Shown here one piece after another: positions 60,104-64,000 of a stretch of 64,000 nucleotides of DNA. Every line of letters begins with the position of its first letter. Position 1 is the stretch's first letter. Both the position numbers and the translations under genes were made by a program. This stretch comes from UBA1672 sp050633285 (lineage in GTDB: Bacteria; Pseudomonadota; Alphaproteobacteria; Micavibrionales; Micavibrionaceae): assembly GCA_050633285.1 (NCBI GenBank), contig JBOEGG010000005.1:248001-312000 (forward strand), written 5' to 3'. Below the pieces are notes generated by a model. The model saw only the letters and a list, made by a program, of their open reading frames with translations. It was not told where the DNA came from and did no database searches.

Positions 60104-60190
60104 AGTGTGCCTGTTGTAGCGTAAAGAAAACATTCGGGCAAAGTATTTTTGCCCGAATCGGTATTCTCTTTATAATTTTTGTTAATAAGG

Positions 60191-60511
60191 CTATGCCGTA
60201 AAGGTTGGTGCCATCGGCTGACCGATGTCCATGGCATTATCCATAGCGTTTTCCATGTTTGCATTTAGTTCTGCGCCCATTGTCGGTGCCATTTCATCCA
60301 TTATACCTGGCAATGTGAGGCCGCCGCCCATACCACCGACTGTTTCAAAGGTATCTACTGCTATATCCGCCATTAAAGATAAGCCAAGGAAATTAAGGAC
60401 AGTTCCCATTGGATTGTCTGCACTTCTATCATCCGCTTGAATGGGGAACAGGTCTTTTTCATCCAATGTAGGTGATTCCTGCTCATTTTGATTTGGTGCT
60501 AAGTTGTCCAT
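60191..60511 (-). CDS. Small Met/Ala/Asn-rich protein, unknown
   Basis: A 106-residue acidic protein. The N-terminal third is charged ('ESPTLDEKDLFPIQADD'). The middle has a mildly hydrophobic stretch 'GTVLNFLGLSLMADIAVD' and a Gly-rich turn 'VGGMGGGLTLPGIMDEMAP'. The end repeats Met/Asn/Ala units ('NANMENAMDNAMDIGQPM'). There is no signal peptide and no known family. It lies between ispA and dxs with gaps of about 70-90 bases on each side, so it may be part of the same operon or have its own promoter. Confidence 0.6.
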   Translation of the reverse strand: MDNLAPNQNEQESPTLDEKDLFPIQADDRSADNPMGTVLNFLGLSLMADIAVDTFETVGGMGGGLTLPGIMDEMAPTMGAELNANMENAMDNAMDIGQPMAPTFTA

Positions 60512-60581
60512 GTCTCTACCCCTTGGGTTTTCTTATCTTTTGTTATTATAGATGTTACTTGTTGAAAATTCAAACTTTACC

Positions 60582-60875
60582 CTAAATTTGCTGCGCTATC
60601 ATTAGCGGCACCCAGTTGGTTGCCTGAACTTTTGTGAAATCATTTTCTATCACGTAAACAAGTAGGATGCGCGTATCAGGCAGAATACGTTCGTATATCT
60701 CTGTTTTTATTTCATCAAGTATGAAGTGTTTACCATCACCGCTTTCATCTGAATTTGCGATAAAAATTTCGCCACGCTCAACATCAATGGATGCCCATTC
60801 AGGTATAAATTTCAGTGGATCGCCGTAGAATAGGGCGATTTCATCTGATTGATTAAGGATGAGGGTTGCCTTCAT
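60582..60875 (-). CDS. Small soluble protein, unknown
   Basis: A 97-residue acidic protein of beta-alpha character, beginning 'MKATLILNQSDEIALFYGDP' and ending 'TNWVPLMIAQQI'. No signal peptide, membrane segment or recognised motif is present. It begins 12 bases after ispA, so it is almost surely cotranscribed with it. Translation is plausible from the tight spacing and the even amino-acid composition, but function is unknown. Confidence 0.7.
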   Translation of the reverse strand: MKATLILNQSDEIALFYGDPLKFIPEWASIDVERGEIFIANSDESGDGKHFILDEIKTEIYERILPDTRILLVYVIENDFTKVQATNWVPLMIAQQI

Positions 60876-60887
60876 GATTGTGCCAAT

Positions 60888-61799
60888 CTATACGCGGCGT
60901 TCCAACACATAATATGCCAAGCTTTTCATCATATCAGCGCGTTTTTCAAATATTTTGAGGTGCGATGTTGCTTGGGTGACTAGCATTTCGGCGCGGTCGC
61001 GTGCTTGCTCTTTACCCATAGCCGATACGAAAGTGGCTTTGCCGGCTTGTTCATCTTTACCGGTGTCTTTACCGGTGTCTTGCGGGTCAGCTTCTACATC
61101 TAAGATGTCATCAGTAACCTGAAATGCCAAGCCAAGGTCGTGTGCGTAGTTACATAGGGCGCGTCTTTGCGGTTCACCAGCTTTACCGAGTATAGCACCT
61201 GCTTCACAAGCGAAAGCCATGAGCTTACCGGTTTTCATGCGTTGGAGACGAGAGATCGTTCCAAGATCAAATTCCGTATCTTCGGCGATTAGGTCAAGCA
61301 TTTGTCCGCCAACCATGCCGTGACCACCTGCGGCGATGGCCAACTTTCTGATAAGTTCGCATCGTACGCGTGGGTCTTCATGTGTTTCAGATTCGCTTAG
61401 TACTTCGAATGCCAATGTTAAAAGAGCATCACCAGAAAGAATGGCCGTTGCCTCATCATATTGTCTGTGAACTGTTGGCTTGCCACGTCTTAGTGCAGCA
61501 TCATCCATTGCAGGCAAGTCATCATGGATAAGTGAGTAACAGTGCACAAATTCAAGAGCAGCAGCAACGCGTCGCGCGCGGGCAGGGTCTACATTAAAGA
61601 GAGCGGCAGATTGCATTACTAAAAATGGGCGTAAGCGTTTTCCGCCGCCTAATGTACCGTGGCGCATTGCTTCGTATAATTTGTTTTCTGCCAATTCTGT
61701 TTCAGGGAGTAGGCGTCCGATTGTTTTATTGATTGCCTCGGAAACTGAATCTATTTCTAATTGTAGCTTTGGGTCTGCATCTCTTGGGGATGGTGCCAT
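60888..61799 (-). CDS. ispA: Farnesyl diphosphate synthase
   Basis: Short-chain trans-prenyltransferase of 303 residues forming farnesyl diphosphate from dimethylallyl and isopentenyl diphosphates. The first Asp-rich motif is 'LIHDDLPAMDDAALRRGKPT' (with the two-residue insertion typical of bacterial FPP synthases) and the second 'VTDDILDVEADPQDTGKDTGKDE'. A short tandem duplication (DTGKDTGKD) in the loop after the second motif is unusual. It follows xseB by 24 bases and feeds the long-chain enzyme at 30-31 kb. Confidence 0.95.
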   Translation of the reverse strand: MAPSPRDADPKLQLEIDSVSEAINKTIGRLLPETELAENKLYEAMRHGTLGGGKRLRPFLVMQSAALFNVDPARARRVAAALEFVHCYSLIHDDLPAMDDAALRRGKPTVHRQYDEATAILSGDALLTLAFEVLSESETHEDPRVRCELIRKLAIAAGGHGMVGGQMLDLIAEDTEFDLGTISRLQRMKTGKLMAFACEAGAILGKAGEPQRRALCNYAHDLGLAFQVTDDILDVEADPQDTGKDTGKDEQAGKATFVSAMGKEQARDRAEMLVTQATSHLKIFEKRADMMKSLAYYVLERRV

Positions 61800-61823
61800 G
61801 TTCTTTTACTCTTTTTCTTTTGA

Positions 61824-62069
61824 TTATTTTTGTGAATCTAAGGGTTGGGTTGTAAGCGTGCCATCTTGGGCAAGAGATATTTTTTCAATCTTTGCCTGTG
61901 CATCGCGTAATTTTTTTTCACAATGCATTTTTAATTGTATGCCACGTTCATATGAAGATATGGAATGTTCCAATGATGCTTCACCAGTTTCAAGGCTACG
62001 TACTATATTTTCCAGTTCGCCTAATGCTTCTTCGAAGCTTAATGTCTCAATAGCGTTTTGTTCGGTCAT
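61824..62069 (-). CDS. xseB: Exodeoxyribonuclease VII small subunit
   Basis: An 81-residue helical subunit of exonuclease VII. The core 'LSFEEALGELENIVRSLETGEASLEHSISSYERG' is the family pattern, followed by 'HCEKKLRDAQAKIEKI'. It pairs with XseA, which is not in the window, and opens the xseB-ispA-dxs group as in most proteobacteria. It is complete. Confidence 0.94.
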   Translation of the reverse strand: MTEQNAIETLSFEEALGELENIVRSLETGEASLEHSISSYERGIQLKMHCEKKLRDAQAKIEKISLAQDGTLTTQPLDSQK

Positions 62070-62170
62070 CTAACTCTCTACAATTAAAGTTTGTCAAAGC
62101 GCACGAAAGTGTATGCCAGACGGAAAGAATCCTCAAGCGTTATTCCGCATTCATTCTAAGAGTTGATATT

Positions 62171-62758
62171 TTATACTAAGCCAAGCTGTTGTTCGAGGCC
62201 ACCGCAAAGCATATGACCAAGGAGAATATGCATTTCCTGAATACGTGATGTTGTCTCAGACGGGACAATTAGCATGTGGTCACATAAAGCGGGCATGGCT
62301 CCGCCATCACGGCCGGAAAACCCAATTGTTGAGATGTTCTTTTTATTTGCCATTTTCAATGCATTGATAATATTGGGACTTTTTCCTGATGTGCTGATGG
62401 CTATGGCCACGTCACCATCCTGCCCAATAGCATCAATTTGGCGTGCGAAAATATTTTCAAAGCCAATGTCATTGCCTGCGGCGGTTATTGTCGAGGTGTC
62501 TGTTGTTAAGGCTATCGCGGCGATGGGGGCACGATTTTCTACAAACCGTACTGTCAGTTCTGTTGCCAGATGTTGTGCATCTGCGGCACTACCACCATTG
62601 CCAAAGAATAAAATTTTCTTATTGTTTTTAATCGCTTCAACGCAGGTTTTCAGTAGTTTCGTGAACTCAGGCTGTAGGGTTTGTGCTGTTTTGGAGGCAC
62701 AATCGGCGTGAGATTCCATTTCATTTGACCAGTAGGCCTGTAAGTTAAACTCAGTCAT
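62171..62758 (-). CDS. gmhA: Sedoheptulose-7-phosphate isomerase (SIS domain)
   Basis: A 195-residue SIS-domain isomerase that makes D-glycero-D-manno-heptose 7-phosphate for the LPS inner core. Typical parts are 'KKILFFGNGGSAADAQHLATELTVRF', 'ITAAGNDIGFENIFARQIDA', 'AISTSGKSPNIINALKMA' and 'TSRIQEMHILLGHMLC', with the catalytic Glu and His. DiaA is a close relative, but the substrate-binding pattern fits GmhA. Its ATG shares a base with the stop of the upstream lipoprotein gene (TAATG), so the two are translationally coupled. Confidence 0.93.
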   Translation of the reverse strand: MTEFNLQAYWSNEMESHADCASKTAQTLQPEFTKLLKTCVEAIKNNKKILFFGNGGSAADAQHLATELTVRFVENRAPIAAIALTTDTSTITAAGNDIGFENIFARQIDAIGQDGDVAIAISTSGKSPNIINALKMANKKNISTIGFSGRDGGAMPALCDHMLIVPSETTSRIQEMHILLGHMLCGGLEQQLGLV

Positions 62759-63441
62759 TATTGTTTTTTTGTATCCGTATCTTGTTTGGTTTTTGTGGCC
62801 TTTTTTGCTGCATCGGCGTTTGCAACAGGCACCATGTGTTCCCGATTATAGGCAAGTTGATCTGGTGTCACCTGAAAACCAACAAGAACTTTATATAAGT
62901 TGGCTTGTGATTTTTTATTGATGGGAATGATTTGTCGCATTTTTTCAAAATATGAATGCGATGTTTCATTCGGGCCATAGGTAAGGGATGCCGCAAATAT
63001 TTCTTTGGCCATTATTTTTCCACTAGGCGCGGTGACTGCAACAAAGAAGGGGTAGGAATAGAATTGTTTGTCGGAGGACTTCTTCTTTCCTTTTGCTCCG
63101 AGTTTTCCGTCGAATATCAGCTGCAAATCTACAATGGCGCTTCTTGAGGCTAACTTACATGTGCTTTCTGCCCTTTTTAGGTCAACACGGGATATGAGAT
63201 TTGTTTTTGTTTGTTTCTTAGGATTTTTAAAGTCACTGATAGAGCTTAAATCATCGACAATTTCAACTTGTGGGCAGGGGCTTGCCAATAATTGTTCGGA
63301 TTGCCCGCTATGCGCAAGGTAGGGCGGAAGGGTTCCATCCTGAAGGTCGTGGATGTCGCCTTGTACCGCGTCTAGTGTTTGGCATGATGACATTAATGTC
63401 GTGCTTAGTATTAAACAGATATATTTTAGGTGTTTCATCAA
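62758..63441 (-). CDS. Lipoprotein of unknown function
   Basis: A 227-residue lipoprotein with lipobox 'MSSC' at residues 17-20 after a hydrophobic signal segment. The mature chain contains 'SPCPQVEIVDDLSSISDF' and 'LASRSAIVDLQLIFDGKLG', then 'YPFFVAVTAPSGKIMAKEIF'. This beta-rich pattern resembles several uncharacterised alphaproteobacterial envelope lipoproteins. The C-terminus is Lys/Thr/Ala-rich. It is coupled to gmhA, suggesting a link to LPS or outer-membrane assembly. That link is inferred from position. Confidence 0.78.
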   Translation of the reverse strand: MMKHLKYICLILSTTLMSSCQTLDAVQGDIHDLQDGTLPPYLAHSGQSEQLLASPCPQVEIVDDLSSISDFKNPKKQTKTNLISRVDLKRAESTCKLASRSAIVDLQLIFDGKLGAKGKKKSSDKQFYSYPFFVAVTAPSGKIMAKEIFAASLTYGPNETSHSYFEKMRQIIPINKKSQANLYKVLVGFQVTPDQLAYNREHMVPVANADAAKKATKTKQDTDTKKQ

Positions 63442-63549
63442 TGGAGTTGTCCTGATTCGAAAGACTATGATTACACAAGTAGATTACGCAACATCATGCA
63501 ATTACGCAAGGGGATGGATTATTTGAAAATAATTCCTTATATAAAGAGC

Positions 63550-64000
63550 ATGGAAAAGACAGTTGAAGAAAAGAAAAGCCTGAAGATCTTATTGGCTAGT
63601 CCGCGTGGTTTTTGTGCAGGGGTCGATCGTGCGATTCAAATCGTTGATCTGGCGTTGCAGAAATATGGCGCGCCGGTTTATGTGCGACATGAAATTGTTC
63701 ATAATAAATTTGTTGTGGACTCTCTGCGTGATAAGGGGGCGGTGTTTGTTGAGGAATTGGATGAAATACCGGATAACGGACGTCCTGTAATTTTTTCTGC
63801 GCATGGTGTACCTAAATCTGTACCTGATGATGCGCAAAAGCGTGAGATGTTTTTTATTGATGCGACCTGCCCGTTGGTGAGTAAAGTTCATAGGGAAGCA
63901 GAGCGTCATTATAAAACCGGAGATCATATTATTCTTATCGGGCACGCAGGGCATCCGGAAGTTATTGGCACGATGGGGCAACTTCCCGAAGGTGCGGTTG
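63550..64000 (+). CDS. ispH: 4-hydroxy-3-methylbut-2-enyl diphosphate reductase (partial)
   Basis: The first 150 residues of IspH, the [4Fe-4S] enzyme of the last MEP step, cut by the window end. 'ILLASPRGFCAGVDRAIQIVD' holds the first cluster Cys, and 'FFIDATCPLVSKVHREAERH' the second. 'VYVRHEIVHNKFVVDSLRDKGAVFVEE' and 'VIFSAHGVPKSVPDDAQ' carry the conserved substrate-binding His residues. I chose ATG 63550; an in-frame ATG at 63514 would add 12 residues. With dxs, ispA and ispB it completes much of the isoprenoid supply in this region. Confidence 0.95.
   Translation, partial: MEKTVEEKKSLKILLASPRGFCAGVDRAIQIVDLALQKYGAPVYVRHEIVHNKFVVDSLRDKGAVFVEELDEIPDNGRPVIFSAHGVPKSVPDDAQKREMFFIDATCPLVSKVHREAERHYKTGDHIILIGHAGHPEVIGTMGQLPEGAV

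Noticed and set aside
1..64000. CRISPR arrays, IS elements, rRNA, prophage structural genes
   Set aside because: Looked for by eye: no regularly spaced direct repeats, no transposase, no rRNA sequence and no capsid, tail or terminase genes. The only mobile-element genes are the serine recombinase, its remnant and their companions.

Overview
The window is AT-rich chromosomal DNA, almost certainly from an alphaproteobacterium. The evidence is an ALAS-type hemA, the blocks rph-rdgB-hemW / grpE-dnaK-dnaJ-dapB and xseB-ispA-dxs, pyruvate phosphate dikinase, a DUF4173 membrane protein beside a two-component system, a Rickettsia 17-kDa-antigen-like lipoprotein, and the C-terminal module of the alphaproteobacterial SUV3-like helicases. 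It does not look like a reduced obligate parasite, because repair, heme, lipid and isoprenoid genes are complete. I cannot fix the genus from sequence alone.

Layout. 1-3774: DUF4173 membrane protein, OmpR-type regulator and sensor kinase in one tightly packed operon. 3775-10318: a small genomic island. It starts with a decayed serine-recombinase C-terminus (3.8-4.05 kb). It carries an unrecognised 896-residue protein with a 146-residue partner, a hairpin-rich gap with a 37-codon membrane-peptide gene, an XRE regulator, and a recombinase-associated small protein. It ends in a serine recombinase whose last codons are antisense to tRNA-Leu(UAA). 10.3-11.6 kb: a MarR-like regulator and a pentapeptide-repeat protein. 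11.9-25.1 kb: housekeeping genes: uvrC, a bactofilin, nth, ogt, dapB, dnaJ, a mini J-protein, dnaK, grpE, an exported unknown, rph, rdgB, hemW. 25.2-38.6 kb: exported unknowns, an orphan helicase C-terminal module, a Rap1a-like protein, an ArsP-like permease with a polyprenyl diphosphate synthase, ppdK, ygfZ and a heptosyltransferase-type enzyme. 38.7-50.8 kb: a peptide-binding protein divergent from a macrodomain protein, two PfkB kinases (one degenerate), a TetR regulator, hemA, a YjfB-like small protein, a zincin-like protein with an altered active site, a cysteine-rich exported unknown, htpG, pdxH and a glycine-zipper lipoprotein. 50.8-64 kb: an unknown, fabI-thioesterase-aroC, sppA, a HAD phosphatase, and the minus-strand isoprenoid cluster xseB-ispA-(two unknowns)-dxs, then a lipoprotein-gmhA pair and the start of ispH.

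How it fits together. dxs, ispH, ispA and the long-chain polyprenyl synthase cover parts of the MEP and quinone side-chain route. grpE-dnaK-J-dnaJ plus htpG form the chaperone set. uvrC, nth, ogt, xseB and rdgB cover DNA repair and nucleotide sanitation. hemA and hemW concern heme, and gmhA and the GT9 enzyme concern LPS core sugars. The most unusual material is the tRNA-Leu island, with its apparent ATA-start recombinase and unrecognised large cargo protein. Several familiar folds also lack canonical key residues: the zincin, the PfkB kinase, the macrodomain and the headless helicase. No CRISPR array, IS element or rRNA was seen.
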